Assembly: GCA_964388665.1 (NCBI GenBank)
Contig: CAYMBJ010000024.1
Coordinates: forward strand, 1 to 52,174
Direction: 5' to 3'
DNA length: 52,174 bases
Source of the DNA: CALCCV01 sp964388665
GTDB lineage: Bacteria > Bdellovibrionota > Bdellovibrionia > Bdellovibrionales > Bdellovibrionaceae
The translations under genes and the position numbers were made by a program. The first letter of the stretch is position 1, and each line of letters begins with the position of its first letter. The notes beneath the pieces were generated by a model, which worked only from the letters and a program-made list of their open reading frames with translations, had not been told where the DNA came from and did not search any database. Positions 9,046 through 18,129 of this stretch are shown piece by piece.

Positions 9046-9732
9046 ATGATTAAAGAAGTGCTGGTTATTGAAGACAATCGTGAAATCAAGGTCCTTTTGG
9101 ATTTTTCGCTCGAAGATTATAAAGTCTGTTTTTGTGAGAATTTAGCAGAGGCGACCAAGGCTTTGAGCAAACAGAAATTTGATCTGATCTTGCTCGACTT
9201 AGGTCTTCCAGATGGCGATGGACTGCAGTTTTTGACCCATCTCTCATCGAGCCCAGAGACCAAAGACACACCAGTGATTATATTGAGTGGCAAGAGTGAG
9301 ATATCAAATAAAGTCTTGGCATTTTCAGTAGGCGCAGAAGATTTTATTTCCAAGCCCTTTGATCCTTTGGAGCTCAAAGCTCGGGTTGCGGCAAAACTCA
9401 AACGATCTGAAAAGAATCAATCCAAATCCGAAGCCTTAAAAGTTGGCGACTTAAGCTTTCAAGTTCCCAAACAGCGTGTGGCCATTGTCACCGACGGAAA
9501 AGAGGAGACAATAGATCTCACTTCTCTTGAGTTTCGTCTGCTTCTGACCCTTGCAAAGGCTCCAGAGAGGATTTTTTCTCGAGATTTTCTGCTCAGTGAA
9601 GTCTGGGGAAGTGATGTGAGCGTCACCGACCGAACTGTCGACACGCATATAGGTCATGTGCGTAAAAAAATCTCTAAGTCCAAATGCAAAATTGATACTG
9701 TCATTGGCAGTGGGTACCGGTTTTTAGTATAG
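9046..9732 (+). CDS. OmpR/PhoB-family response regulator
   Basis: A 228-residue two-component transcription factor. The receiver domain (residues 3-120) has the acidic pair ED near residue 9, phosphoacceptor Asp51 in LILLDLGLPDGDG, the threonine/serine switch in VIILSGKSE and the lysine in FISKPFDPLELKARV. The winged-helix DNA-binding domain (about 135-228) shows the family pattern LTSLEFRLLLTLA, REFLLSEVWG-like and TVDTHIGHVRKKI, ending GSGYRFLV. It binds DNA when phosphorylated. The hybrid histidine kinase gene ends 24 bases downstream on the other strand and is the nearest candidate partner, although hybrid kinases often signal through their own Hpt domain. The upstream promoter suggests a leaderless transcript. 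Confidence 0.93.
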   Translation: MIKEVLVIEDNREIKVLLDFSLEDYKVCFCENLAEATKALSKQKFDLILLDLGLPDGDGLQFLTHLSSSPETKDTPVIILSGKSEISNKVLAFSVGAEDFISKPFDPLELKARVAAKLKRSEKNQSKSEALKVGDLSFQVPKQRVAIVTDGKEETIDLTSLEFRLLLTLAKAPERIFSRDFLLSEVWGSDVSVTDRTVDTHIGHVRKKISKSKCKIDTVIGSGYRFLV

Positions 9733-9756
9733 CGCCCACAGAAGTTTTTTGGTTTG

Positions 9757-12231
9757 TTAATTAATAGATGAGTCCTGGTTGAGCTGGGTAAGAATAACGA
9801 AGGCCTTTGACATCGTCTCCAAATAATCCTTGAGTTGGTCCTGAGAAAGGCCTTTTTTCCCGTCGGCCATTTCCTCTATGGCTGCACTTTTTAGAGCCAG
9901 CAGCTTGAATCCGACCACCGCTGCCGACGACTTCAATTGATGAGCGATATTGGAGATCTTTTCACGTGGCAAAGACGTGGCATCAGTTGAGCACGATTTG
10001 TAGATCTCATCGAGTTCCTGTTGAAATCGAGCCAAACTGTCAGAAAGCGACTCCTTCAGTTTTTTTACAACCTGAGCATTGGTTTTGCTTTCAAGAGCCT
10101 GCAAGACCTGTGGGTCAAAATCCTCACTCTCTTCAAAATTAACGATCTCTATTTGCTTAAGCTTGGGACTTGAGTTTTCTGTTGGTCGGATCACTTTCCA
10201 CTTCTCAAGAATGCCCACTAGCTCTTGAATCTGAAATGGCTTTGCTAAAAAGTCATCCATCCCGGCTGCTAAGCAGACCTCCTTATCTTCGGACATTACA
10301 TTTGCCGTCATCGCAATGATCAATTGTCGGCCTCGCTTTTCTTTCCATTCTTTCTCTCGCCACTTTTTAGTGACTTCAACTCCGCTTTGACCTGGCATCC
10401 GGCAATCCATCAAAATGATATCAAAAGAAGCCTGCTCCAACGCCTTCAATGCATCGGCACCGTTAGACTCACTCCTAACCCTAAAACCCAATCCTTCCAT
10501 GAGGGAACGTGCATAGAGCTGATTTGTTGAATTGTCATCCACAACCAGAGCAGACTTTCCAATGCTCGCGCTTTCGATTTCTATTGGTACTGGCGGACTC
10601 GACGAGGTATCAAAGCTCCACTGCATTTTATCTGGAGTCAGCAACCAAGGAGTAACTGGTCGCCCTTGTTGCGGAGGAGCATGGGCCTCGAGATCGCGAG
10701 GAATTTCAAAAAAATATTCTGCAAGGTAAAGATCTAAAAATGCTACCAGATGTGGATTCTCACCAGCCCAATTCAGCGCCACCAGCAATCGGTCCCGTTG
10801 GGCAACGAGTTCTTCATTAGATGGTTGCCGAGCTGGATTCTCTATTTTCTTGGTTTGGTTCTGCGTTGGTTCTAATGATGTCAGAGGCACCTCAAACCAA
10901 AAGCAACTGCCCAGCTTGTCGTCAAAATGGTAGCCAATATCGCCACCCATAGCCGAAATGATTTTTTGACTAATGGACAAACCAAGACCCGTGCCCTCAT
11001 GGGCTTTGGCATTTTCAAGTTGGAAAAAGGGCTGAAATAAAAACTGACGCTTGTTTTGTGGAATTCCTGGGCCTGTATCACAAAGCTTCACCAACAACTT
11101 TGGTCGGGCTGGGCCCGGCTCTATTCGTGCCAGTACGTTCACGGCGCCCTCCTCCGTAAATTTGATCGCATTGCTCAATAGATTATGCAGCACCTGCCCC
11201 AGCCGAGTCGCATCCAAGATGTACTTTTTTTTACAAGCCGGCGAATAGTAGCAGTAGAGCAACAGGCCCTTTTCTTCGGCCATCTTTGCAAAGAGCGCTA
11301 TCGCGGATTCAAATATTTGAGCAATGCTTTCTTCCTGCAATTCAAATTGAATTTTATTTGCTTCAATTTTTGAAAAATCAAGTAGGTCATTTACAATTCG
11401 CAACAGAGTTTTTCCCGAATTCCAAATGATATTTGAAAGGTGATTGACTTCGCTGTCCTTGGATCTTTTTAGAATAAGCTCGCTCATGCCAAGAATTCCA
11501 TTTAGCGGTGTGCGAATTTCATGCGACACTGTTGCCAAAAACTGTGATTTTAACTCTGAAGCCTTAATGGCAACGGACTGGGCTTTGCGCAAATCAACTT
11601 CTAAAAGTGTCCGGCGGCGAATTTCGTTTGAGACCAAAAAGCCAAAAACAACAAAAAATATTCCTGCGCCTACTAATGAAAGGGTCACTGTCGAAAGTAT
11701 GATCCCATAGTAGCGATCCACAAACTCCTGATGAGCTTTCAATTTGCGCACGACCAAGCGATCAACTATAGAGATGCGCTCGCGAATCTGTTTGGTCATT
11801 AGCAGATCATCGCGAACCGTCATGATTGCTTTGAGCCTGGGTTCGTGGCCAAACTCTTGATGAATGATCAAGCGACGTGAAAAATCCACCTTGTCCATCA
11901 TCATATTTCGCAATATCAGAAATTGTTCAAAAACCTCGGGAGCATTCTGATTGAGATACAGCAATTGCTCAATATCAACATTGGCCAGCTGCACCTGTCT
12001 TAAAAATTCATCGTAGGACTTTTGGTTTTGCGAGAGCTTAAAAAGCAAAAAAGAATTGTCAGCGGCCTGAATGGTTTCAATCAGATCGTCGAGTTTTTCT
12101 TGAATCAATCCAGCTTCATTGCGCAGGCCAATGCCGAGACGCAAATGATAGAGACTCCAAGCCACTAAAATTGAAACGAGAAAAAGAAAAACGAGAGCAA
12201 CCGAAAAAATCAGTTTGAAATGCAAACGCAC
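9757..12231 (-). CDS. Hybrid sensor histidine kinase with REC and Hpt domains
   Basis: An 824-residue membrane phosphorelay protein. Transmembrane segment 1 is at residues 6-27. A helical periplasmic sensor of about 150 residues follows, then segment 2 near 175-200 (IILSTVTLSLVGAGIFFVVF). HisKA has the phospho-accepting His at about 237 (TVSHEIRTPLNGILGMS). The ATPase domain has LGQVLHNLLSNAIKF, CDTGPGIP and GTGLGLSI. The receiver domain has Asp near 609 (IILMDCRMPGQSG) and FLAKPF. The C-terminal Hpt domain has His near 764 (AHQLKSSAAVVG). A full His-Asp-His relay is therefore in one chain, and the output protein must be separate. The gene converges on the OmpR-type regulator. Confidence 0.94.
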   Translation of the reverse strand: MRLHFKLIFSVALVFLFLVSILVAWSLYHLRLGIGLRNEAGLIQEKLDDLIETIQAADNSFLLFKLSQNQKSYDEFLRQVQLANVDIEQLLYLNQNAPEVFEQFLILRNMMMDKVDFSRRLIIHQEFGHEPRLKAIMTVRDDLLMTKQIRERISIVDRLVVRKLKAHQEFVDRYYGIILSTVTLSLVGAGIFFVVFGFLVSNEIRRRTLLEVDLRKAQSVAIKASELKSQFLATVSHEIRTPLNGILGMSELILKRSKDSEVNHLSNIIWNSGKTLLRIVNDLLDFSKIEANKIQFELQEESIAQIFESAIALFAKMAEEKGLLLYCYYSPACKKKYILDATRLGQVLHNLLSNAIKFTEEGAVNVLARIEPGPARPKLLVKLCDTGPGIPQNKRQFLFQPFFQLENAKAHEGTGLGLSISQKIISAMGGDIGYHFDDKLGSCFWFEVPLTSLEPTQNQTKKIENPARQPSNEELVAQRDRLLVALNWAGENPHLVAFLDLYLAEYFFEIPRDLEAHAPPQQGRPVTPWLLTPDKMQWSFDTSSSPPVPIEIESASIGKSALVVDDNSTNQLYARSLMEGLGFRVRSESNGADALKALEQASFDIILMDCRMPGQSGVEVTKKWREKEWKEKRGRQLIIAMTANVMSEDKEVCLAAGMDDFLAKPFQIQELVGILEKWKVIRPTENSSPKLKQIEIVNFEESEDFDPQVLQALESKTNAQVVKKLKESLSDSLARFQQELDEIYKSCSTDATSLPREKISNIAHQLKSSAAVVGFKLLALKSAAIEEMADGKKGLSQDQLKDYLETMSKAFVILTQLNQDSSIN

Positions 12232-12627
12232 ATGCGTATTTTACCATCAGATAGTGGCACAGCATAGAGTTTCCCTCTTATCGCATCGCATCTAAATTGC
12301 TGAGGCAGATGTGTTGAAATCTTCAATTGAATCACAAACTCCTATGAAGTGGCGCTGCTAGTTTCATATCAACAAAAGATGATCTTGGTTTCCTCCAACT
12401 AACCAAATCAGATCCCCTACATATCCCCTTTCAAAGCTTCCGAGGCCAACAGCCTCGGAAGCTCCCCCCTGACCTCAAGTTTGCAATGCAGACAAGTCCA
12501 CGCTTCGAAAACAACCGTGTTTGTGCTCACCTTGGCCGATTTGTCGCCCTCTGCCTCAAAAATTATTGTCGCTTTTAGGCTAAAATGCTCGTTGCCTCGG
12601 CCCCCTAAGTCAATATAAGCATGGCCA
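12232..12627. other. Intergenic region between divergent histidine kinase and carbonic anhydrase genes
   Basis: About 400 bases without a supportable protein gene. It must hold the promoters of both flanking divergent genes, but I see no convincing -35/-10 pair. Its one clear element is the perfect 12-base-pair inverted repeat at 12435-12463. A 30-codon frame near 12486 has no ribosome binding site and I do not call it. Confidence 0.6.
12435..12463. repeat. Perfect 12-bp inverted repeat (hairpin)
   Basis: AGCTTCCGAGGC at 12435-12446 pairs without mismatch with GCCTCGGAAGCT at 12452-12463 across the five-base loop CAACA. Neither side has a proper T-run: the plus side continues CCCCCCTGACC and the minus side TTGAAAGG. 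An intrinsic terminator is therefore doubtful. Both neighbouring genes start away from it, so it is not at the end of a known gene. Confidence 0.7.
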
Positions 12628-13266
12628 ATGGCAAATCGAGATATTATAAAGCTGCTAGCAGGTTTTAAAAGATTCCATCAGAAATACTATGCCGAAAACG
12701 GCATTCTAAGCACCAAACTGGCAGCGGGTCAGACCCCCAAAACTCTCATCATCGGTTGCTCTGATTCACGAGTGGATCCCGCCATTATCTCGTCTGCTGC
12801 GCTCGGTGAACTTTTTGTGGTCCGCAATGTTGCCAACCTCGTTCCCCCTTACGAAACGACATTGGGGCAGCATGGTGTCAGCGCCGCCATTGAATTTGCA
12901 ATGGTTTCGCTAAAGGTTGAAAACATAGTGGTGCTCGGTCATCGGCAGTGCGGCGGAATTCACGCCCTACTCGACAATGCCGACACTGTGCCGAACAGTT
13001 TTGTCGGTAAGTGGATTCAAATTGCCTCTCCTGCCAGAGACAAGGTGAAGGCAAAATTTCCCAATTACACAGCAGCCGAGCTCTGGCCACATTGCGAAAA
13101 GGAGTCCATTGTCTGCTCACTCAATAACCTGCGCACCTTTCCATTTGTGGCAGCTGCCATAGAAGCCAAACAGGTGCATCTCACCGGGCTTTACTTTGAT
13201 TTAGAATTGGGAAAGCTGGAGGAATATCTAGAAGCGACCAATGACTTTCGCACAGTCGAGATTTGA
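12628..13266 (+). CDS. Beta-class carbonic anhydrase
   Basis: A 212-residue zinc enzyme that interconverts carbon dioxide and bicarbonate in the cytoplasm. All zinc ligands and the catalytic dyad are visible: Cys in GCSDSRVDP near residue 44 (with the Asp-Arg dyad), and His and Cys in LGHRQCGGIH near residues 104-107. The sequence LFVVRNVANLVPPYE between them is also characteristic. Length is normal for the family. A second ATG at 12621 is out of frame. The gene stands alone on the plus strand, converging with the HD-GYP gene two bases after its stop. It may simply supply bicarbonate for biosynthesis. Confidence 0.95.
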   Translation: MANRDIIKLLAGFKRFHQKYYAENGILSTKLAAGQTPKTLIIGCSDSRVDPAIISSAALGELFVVRNVANLVPPYETTLGQHGVSAAIEFAMVSLKVENIVVLGHRQCGGIHALLDNADTVPNSFVGKWIQIASPARDKVKAKFPNYTAAELWPHCEKESIVCSLNNLRTFPFVAAAIEAKQVHLTGLYFDLELGKLEEYLEATNDFRTVEI

Positions 13267-13268
13267 AC

Positions 13269-14462
13269 CTATCCAATTTTCTTTTTGGGCGTGTGAGGAC
13301 CTGTCAACAATGAGTCTTCTGATACCTTCACCCGACCAGGCTTCATCACTGTGCTTGTCGCCTCGAATACGGTTTTCTTAGCCACCGCCTCAAAGGGCAA
13401 GCTCTGATGAGGCTGGCAGGGATCAAAGTCATCCTTCAATTTTCGGTTCTTATGCTCTTTGACCCCAACAAAATTTTCCACTTGGGCCTCAAACACTTCA
13501 AAGATCTTTGGATCTATCTTTTTACCCACGGCTTGTTTAATGATTGCAAGAGCTTCACCAGGAGAAACCACATCGCAGTAGGACCGTTTCGTGGTGATAG
13601 CATCAAAAAAGTCCGCTAGAGCCGTGACCCGAGAAAGCAAATGAATCTCTTTGGCGTCTATGCCTCGAGGATATCCAGTTCCATCAAAATTTTCGTGATG
13701 CTCATAAACAATACGTCGAACCAAATTGAAATCCACATCGGCCATTGACGCCATACAAATCTGGTCAGTTAGCAAATCCCGGCCAAAGTCAGGATGCTTT
13801 TTGATTTCGGCAAACTCTTCTGCACTCAATTTTCCAGGTTTATTGATGATGGCCGTAGAGATTTTTATTTTACCAAGATCGTGTAACAGGCCTCCCAGTC
13901 CAGCCAATGTCAGCTCTTCGCGATTCGCTTCTGGACTAATCGCTCGGAAAATGGAAATTGAAAACATGGCGACATTGATAGAGTGATCATAAGTATAAAA
14001 ATCATGAAAACTTAGCTCACCTATGAGTTCACGTATGTCATTAATAGAATAGTCTTGAATCACTTCAAGCATACTATCAATGGAATCGCGGCAGCCTTTG
14101 ACAGCAGAAACAACCACTTCGTTAGTGACTTCTACGGTGCCATCAAACATACGGCTCATATATTGAATCGCCGTATCCTTTAATATTTCAGTTTTGCGAT
14201 GATCCGTAAATTGATTGCTCTTTACCAACATCATTAAAAATTGCTGCCGCTCATCTTCGCGAACATAAAATCTGCTGAATTTGGATTTTAACTCTTTGAT
14301 CTTTTCTTCCGTCAATATGGTATTTCTGTTAACAATCTTAATGAATCGTTCACGACCAACTATGACAGAGGAGTTGATATAGAGCTCTACCAACAAGGGA
14401 ATCTGCGTCGGCAAGGACTCATCTAAAACAGAAAAGAAACTCTCCTTGTCGGTTTCAGCCAC
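13269..14462 (-). CDS. HD-GYP domain protein (probable cyclic-di-GMP phosphodiesterase)
   Basis: A 397-residue cytoplasmic protein. The frame is open to 14591, but GTG 14462 is chosen because AAGGAGG lies five bases upstream. Residues 1-130 are an N-terminal helical domain common to Bdellovibrio-type HD-GYP proteins. The HD-GYP domain occupies about 135-320. It has the His of YDHSINV, the signature LLHDLGKIKI, HPDFGRDLL, HHENFDGTGYPRG and ALADFFDAITTKRSY. The metal-binding HD pair and the GYP motif are intact, so it should hydrolyse cyclic di-GMP, a regulator of motility and lifestyle switching. The tail is basic and unconserved-looking (KVSEDSLLTGPHTPKKK). It is monocistronic as far as the sequence shows. 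Confidence 0.93.
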   Translation of the reverse strand: MAETDKESFFSVLDESLPTQIPLLVELYINSSVIVGRERFIKIVNRNTILTEEKIKELKSKFSRFYVREDERQQFLMMLVKSNQFTDHRKTEILKDTAIQYMSRMFDGTVEVTNEVVVSAVKGCRDSIDSMLEVIQDYSINDIRELIGELSFHDFYTYDHSINVAMFSISIFRAISPEANREELTLAGLGGLLHDLGKIKISTAIINKPGKLSAEEFAEIKKHPDFGRDLLTDQICMASMADVDFNLVRRIVYEHHENFDGTGYPRGIDAKEIHLLSRVTALADFFDAITTKRSYCDVVSPGEALAIIKQAVGKKIDPKIFEVFEAQVENFVGVKEHKNRKLKDDFDPCQPHQSLPFEAVAKKTVFEATSTVMKPGRVKVSEDSLLTGPHTPKKKIG

Positions 14463-14957
14463 ATTCGCCTCCTTGGTAATTTTAGATTCTTTAGCGAGGA
14501 ATCTCAAGCGGATGCCTGTGAACCGTTTGTAAGCCCTGCGAAAGGCCTGAGTGCTTAGTTTTGCAGCACCATAAGCATATATTACAAGCACCCTACCCGA
14601 CCCAGATGTGTCGTGATACAGAATCGCTACGTCAATTCATTTGCTGGTTTCAATTACTGTTTGGAGCAGGTTGTTTTCTATGAGAACATGCGACCAAGCT
14701 CAACTGCAGTGTGCAATCAGGTTTGTGCCGGATACGGGGAGGTCGATTTGAATTTAGGTAGAGAAATCATAGATTTAGAAAATTCACGACTTCAAAACCA
14801 AGAGGTGCAGGCACAGTTGGAGGTCAGGCGTTTGCTCATAGACCCCGGGCCAGCCTCAAAGAGTCAGAGCTCTTCAACCATGAGCCCCAACACGATCAGC
14901 GGCAATTCAAATGACCAGCGACCATCAGGCCTTTTGAAGTTGTGGATCGTGCGGAGT
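14463..14957. other. Intergenic region with a doubtful small reading frame
   Basis: About 495 bases between two minus-strand genes. A plus-strand frame runs through it from GTG 14613. An internal TTG at 14748 has GGGGAGGT four bases upstream. That frame continues to 15068, antisense to the repeat-coding end of the next gene. I could not decide whether it is real and have not called it as a gene. Confidence 0.4.
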
Positions 14958-15758
14958 CTAAGTCTCAGTCTTGGTCTCAGTCTTGGTCTCAGTCGCGGTA
15001 TCAGTTTCAGTCGCGCTCGGAAAGTACTTTTCAATTTCCTGCAGACCCGAAGAAAAATGCATCCCTAACAATTGGGCATAGCTGTCAAGAATGACGATCG
15101 AATTGGCGTTGGCATCGCCTTTCACTTTGGGCTTTTCTGCCGGCTTCGCCGTGTCTTCAGCTACCTCTTCATTGGTCACACTGCGAATGCGATTGATAAT
15201 GCCTTCATTGACCTTTTGCACATTGGCATAGAGCGCTTCCAGATTCTTCATTTCAAAATCGCCCTTGCCCCCTTTTTGCCATATCAGATACTGCCGTAGC
15301 ATATAAAATGAAGTGACGCGAATCAGGGTCTCCTCATAAGAGGAGAAGGGCAAATGAAACCGTGCCATTGGCTTTAAAAAACTCATGTGAGGGCACCCAC
15401 TTGTGGCCATGATGAGGCCAAAGATGCTGTGCACGCCCTCCTGCAATGAGAGGTTTTTGGTAATCACTCTTTCCTTGGACACCACCTCGACCTTGACCTG
15501 AAGGTAGGATTTGAACTCCTTATAGGCATCGGCCACAGCAGCGATATTCTCTGCCACTGGGCAGTTGGGAAATTTCTCGACCTTTAGTGGACAATGCACG
15601 CATTTTTTAAACTCCAGGTGAGTCCATTTGTAGGCCTTAGCGGTCTCCGTTATTTCAGGAATCAACGCAAAGCTCACCGGATCAATGCGTATGCAATGCT
15701 CGGTTACGTCGCCGCTATCAAAATGAAATCGATATTTGAAGGTGATTGGATCTGCCAT
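14958..15758 (-). CDS. DUF6901-like protein of unknown function with Thr-Glu repeat tail
   Basis: A 266-residue cytoplasmic protein. It contains CVHCPL near residue 53 with a further CPV, and ATSGCPHMSFLKPMARFHLP near residue 125. This pattern matches, from memory, the uncharacterised DUF6901 family, whose conserved cysteines and histidines suggest metal or redox chemistry. The function is unknown. The last 20 residues are a Thr-Glu/Thr-Lys repeat (TETKTETKTET) encoded by a 12-base tandem repeat at about 14963-14998, so tail length may vary between strains. No good ribosome binding site precedes the ATG at 15758. Confidence 0.75.
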   Translation of the reverse strand: MADPITFKYRFHFDSGDVTEHCIRIDPVSFALIPEITETAKAYKWTHLEFKKCVHCPLKVEKFPNCPVAENIAAVADAYKEFKSYLQVKVEVVSKERVITKNLSLQEGVHSIFGLIMATSGCPHMSFLKPMARFHLPFSSYEETLIRVTSFYMLRQYLIWQKGGKGDFEMKNLEALYANVQKVNEGIINRIRSVTNEEVAEDTAKPAEKPKVKGDANANSIVILDSYAQLLGMHFSSGLQEIEKYFPSATETDTATETKTETKTET

Positions 15759-15884
15759 GCATTAAAATTTTAGCATCCAATTCGTGGCGAAGGCACCGAG
15801 TAAGTGCCCAATCCCCACCAAAGACCATGGTCATATAGGATCTTCTCTTGCACTTTCGCTCGAGATTCGGCACTGATAGCAATC

Positions 15885-17852
15885 ATGCATATTCTCCATC
15901 TCTTGTCACAGGTCGAAATGACCGGAGCAGAAAACTACGTCGACTGTCTCAGCCGTGAATTTGCGACCAAAGGCCACCGCATCACGGTTGTGTCGGAGCA
16001 ATGGCATTCGCAAGGTCCCTATGCCGTTGTTCTTAAACCCATGCACACGGCACGCTCATTTTGGCGAAGAAGGCAGTTAGCTAAAGAAATTCGCCAGTTG
16101 ATTTTTCAAGAAAAGGTGGATGTTGTTCACACCCACTCGCGAGCTGCGGTAAGAATTGCCCACCGAGCGCTGCTCGGGTGCCGAATCCCAATGGTTTCGA
16201 CAATTCACGGAGAACAGCACTTCAGTTGGGGCAAGCGCCTCTTTCCAATCTATGGGCGACTGATAGCGGTCTGCGAAGCAGCAAAGGAGCAATTGGTCAA
16301 TCAATTGAAAATGGATCCGCAGACCATCACTGTTATTCGTAATCCCGTGGTGAACTCTGACATTGAATCCGCCTTTCACCACAGGCAGCAAATGCAACAA
16401 ATGCAGCAAACGCGAGATCTGCAGCGTCAAGCTGAGCCAGCTTCCAATGAACATAAAAACAACTTTCACCTGGCTATCATTGGCAGACGCACAGGCCCCA
16501 AAGGACACAACACACGCACACTCATCACAAAGGTGCTGATGCCGGCACTTCAGGATTACCCGCATTTGCAAATCACAGTGACCGGCGGAAGTGCGCAGCA
16601 ATGGGGAAGTGAATTTGAGCAGTGGCAAAAGAATTTTGCTAACCGCGTGCATTTTTATGAGCGAATTGATTTCAATTCAGCACTGAAAGACGTGCATTTG
16701 GTGGTGGGTGCCGGTCGAGTGGCCATCACCTCCTTGGCATCTGGCGTGCCGGTGCTGGGGCTTGGCGAAAAAAGATACCTGGGCCCCATCACCTTGAAAA
16801 ATTGGTCATTGGCTCTTTCTACTAATTTCGGCGACATGGATCAGCAAGCTGATGATTTTTCCAGCGCTGGTTTATGGTCGAAAATTTCAGAAGACCTTGC
16901 CAGCGCCGTTGTAAACGCCGCCACACCATCGTCCGCCACACCATCGCCCGCCACAAATGCAAACGCTGCCGGCCTGTCTGCAGCATTTTCTGAGGAGCAG
17001 TCCCAACTCCGAAATGAAACTTATAAAGAGTACTCAGTGGCAAAGATTGCACACGCCATCGATAAAATCTACCAGGAGGAGCGTTGCCGAAAAGGCTTCC
17101 CAAAACACATTCCCATCCTTATGTATCACAAAGTTGTCGACCAAGCTGTGAACTCCCCGCATCGGATTTTTATACACAAGGAACTCTTTGCAAAGCACCT
17201 CTCATGGTTTCGCAAGTGGAAGTTTACCAGTTTAACTTTTGAACAACTTTCGCAATACAAAAGCGGCAAACTGAGTTTTTGGGACTTTCCGAAAAAACCC
17301 ATCGTGCTCACTTTTGACGACGGCTACGAAAACAATTTGCAATTTGCTGTTCCTGAATTGAAAAAACAAAACTTTGTGGGTGTCTTTTATCTATTGGCCG
17401 ACTCTAGCGTTTCTACAAACCAATGGGATCTTGACGAAAATCCGAATGAGCCACAGTTTCGACTGCTAAATCCCCTGCAAAGACGCCAACTCGTCGCCGA
17501 AGGCATGGAAGTGGGCTCCCATGGATTTTCACATCGACTTATTACCGAAATGAGCTTTTCCGAGGCGGCAAAAGAAATTGGTGCTTCTAAGCAACAATTG
17601 GAAGCCGAACTCAATACCCCAATCAGATCTTTCGCGTTTACCTATGGCCAACGTCGCAACGATATGGACGAGGTCCTGCGCACAAATGGATATGACTTTG
17701 CCGTCAACACCGACTCTGGTGGTCTGGTTTTTTATCAAGAGCCCTACTCTCTCTTTCGCATAAACATCTTTCCCAACGACGGTTACTGGCAGATGCGCAA
17801 GAAAACCGCCCGTGCCTATCGGCAATACTACCACTTCAAAAGGCAAAAATAG
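15885..17852 (+). CDS. Glycosyltransferase (GT4-like) fused to polysaccharide deacetylase (NodB)
   Basis: A 655-residue two-domain protein. ATG 15885 is preferred because it begins the canonical MHILHLLSQVEMTGAENY; a GTG frame is open from 15804. Residues 1-350 resemble GT4 transferases (GGAE-like start, VVHTHSRAAVRIAH, MVSTIHGEQH, VIRNPV, IIGRRTGPKG, VVGAGRVAITSLASGVPVLG). The Glu normally found in that last motif (AIEAL...) is replaced by Thr. Residues 405-655 are a NodB deacetylase: MYHKV, the catalytic LTFDDGYE, and the metal-binding SHGFSH. Together they could add and deacetylate an N-acetylhexosamine on a surface polysaccharide. No membrane segment or signal peptide is visible. Flanking genes are unrelated. 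Confidence 0.87.
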   Translation: MHILHLLSQVEMTGAENYVDCLSREFATKGHRITVVSEQWHSQGPYAVVLKPMHTARSFWRRRQLAKEIRQLIFQEKVDVVHTHSRAAVRIAHRALLGCRIPMVSTIHGEQHFSWGKRLFPIYGRLIAVCEAAKEQLVNQLKMDPQTITVIRNPVVNSDIESAFHHRQQMQQMQQTRDLQRQAEPASNEHKNNFHLAIIGRRTGPKGHNTRTLITKVLMPALQDYPHLQITVTGGSAQQWGSEFEQWQKNFANRVHFYERIDFNSALKDVHLVVGAGRVAITSLASGVPVLGLGEKRYLGPITLKNWSLALSTNFGDMDQQADDFSSAGLWSKISEDLASAVVNAATPSSATPSPATNANAAGLSAAFSEEQSQLRNETYKEYSVAKIAHAIDKIYQEERCRKGFPKHIPILMYHKVVDQAVNSPHRIFIHKELFAKHLSWFRKWKFTSLTFEQLSQYKSGKLSFWDFPKKPIVLTFDDGYENNLQFAVPELKKQNFVGVFYLLADSSVSTNQWDLDENPNEPQFRLLNPLQRRQLVAEGMEVGSHGFSHRLITEMSFSEAAKEIGASKQQLEAELNTPIRSFAFTYGQRRNDMDEVLRTNGYDFAVNTDSGGLVFYQEPYSLFRINIFPNDGYWQMRKKTARAYRQYYHFKRQK

Positions 17853-17961
17853 CGACCTCATCAAGTGTCTTCCATTGAATAGCAATTGAGTTTGAGCCCT
17901 CGATTTTGGCCTTGGAACACCTTAAAACTACTGCTTTCTAAGACCAATAATTGCGAAGCAA

Positions 17962-18129
17962 ATGGAATCGACGCTGTCACGATTTGAGAAAATACAGATC
18001 CCGGCTGACGTAGGTCGGTCAGTTGAGAATTTTTTAGAGGAATACAAGCTATCTAGTGAGACAATAAGGTATGCGATGGGCCTCTCGTTGTATGTTGTTG
18101 ATGATATTGATCTTGGCGCAGAGCTTTGA
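17962..18129 (+). CDS. Possible 55-residue protein overlapping the next gene's start
   Basis: A short ATG-initiated frame with a sensible soluble-protein composition (begins MESTLSRFEKIQIPADVG, later FLEEYKLSSETIRYAMG). It ends 59 bases inside the signal-peptide coding region of the 18071 gene, in a different frame. The upstream ribosome binding site is weak. It could be a leader that couples translation to the next gene, or chance. No family is recognised. Confidence 0.3.
   Translation: MESTLSRFEKIQIPADVGRSVENFLEEYKLSSETIRYAMGLSLYVVDDIDLGAEL

Noticed and set aside
14613..14747. GTG-initiated 151-residue frame starting at 14613
   Set aside because: No ribosome binding site at the GTG and no recognisable domain; only the shorter version from TTG 14748 has some support, and that is listed as a finding.
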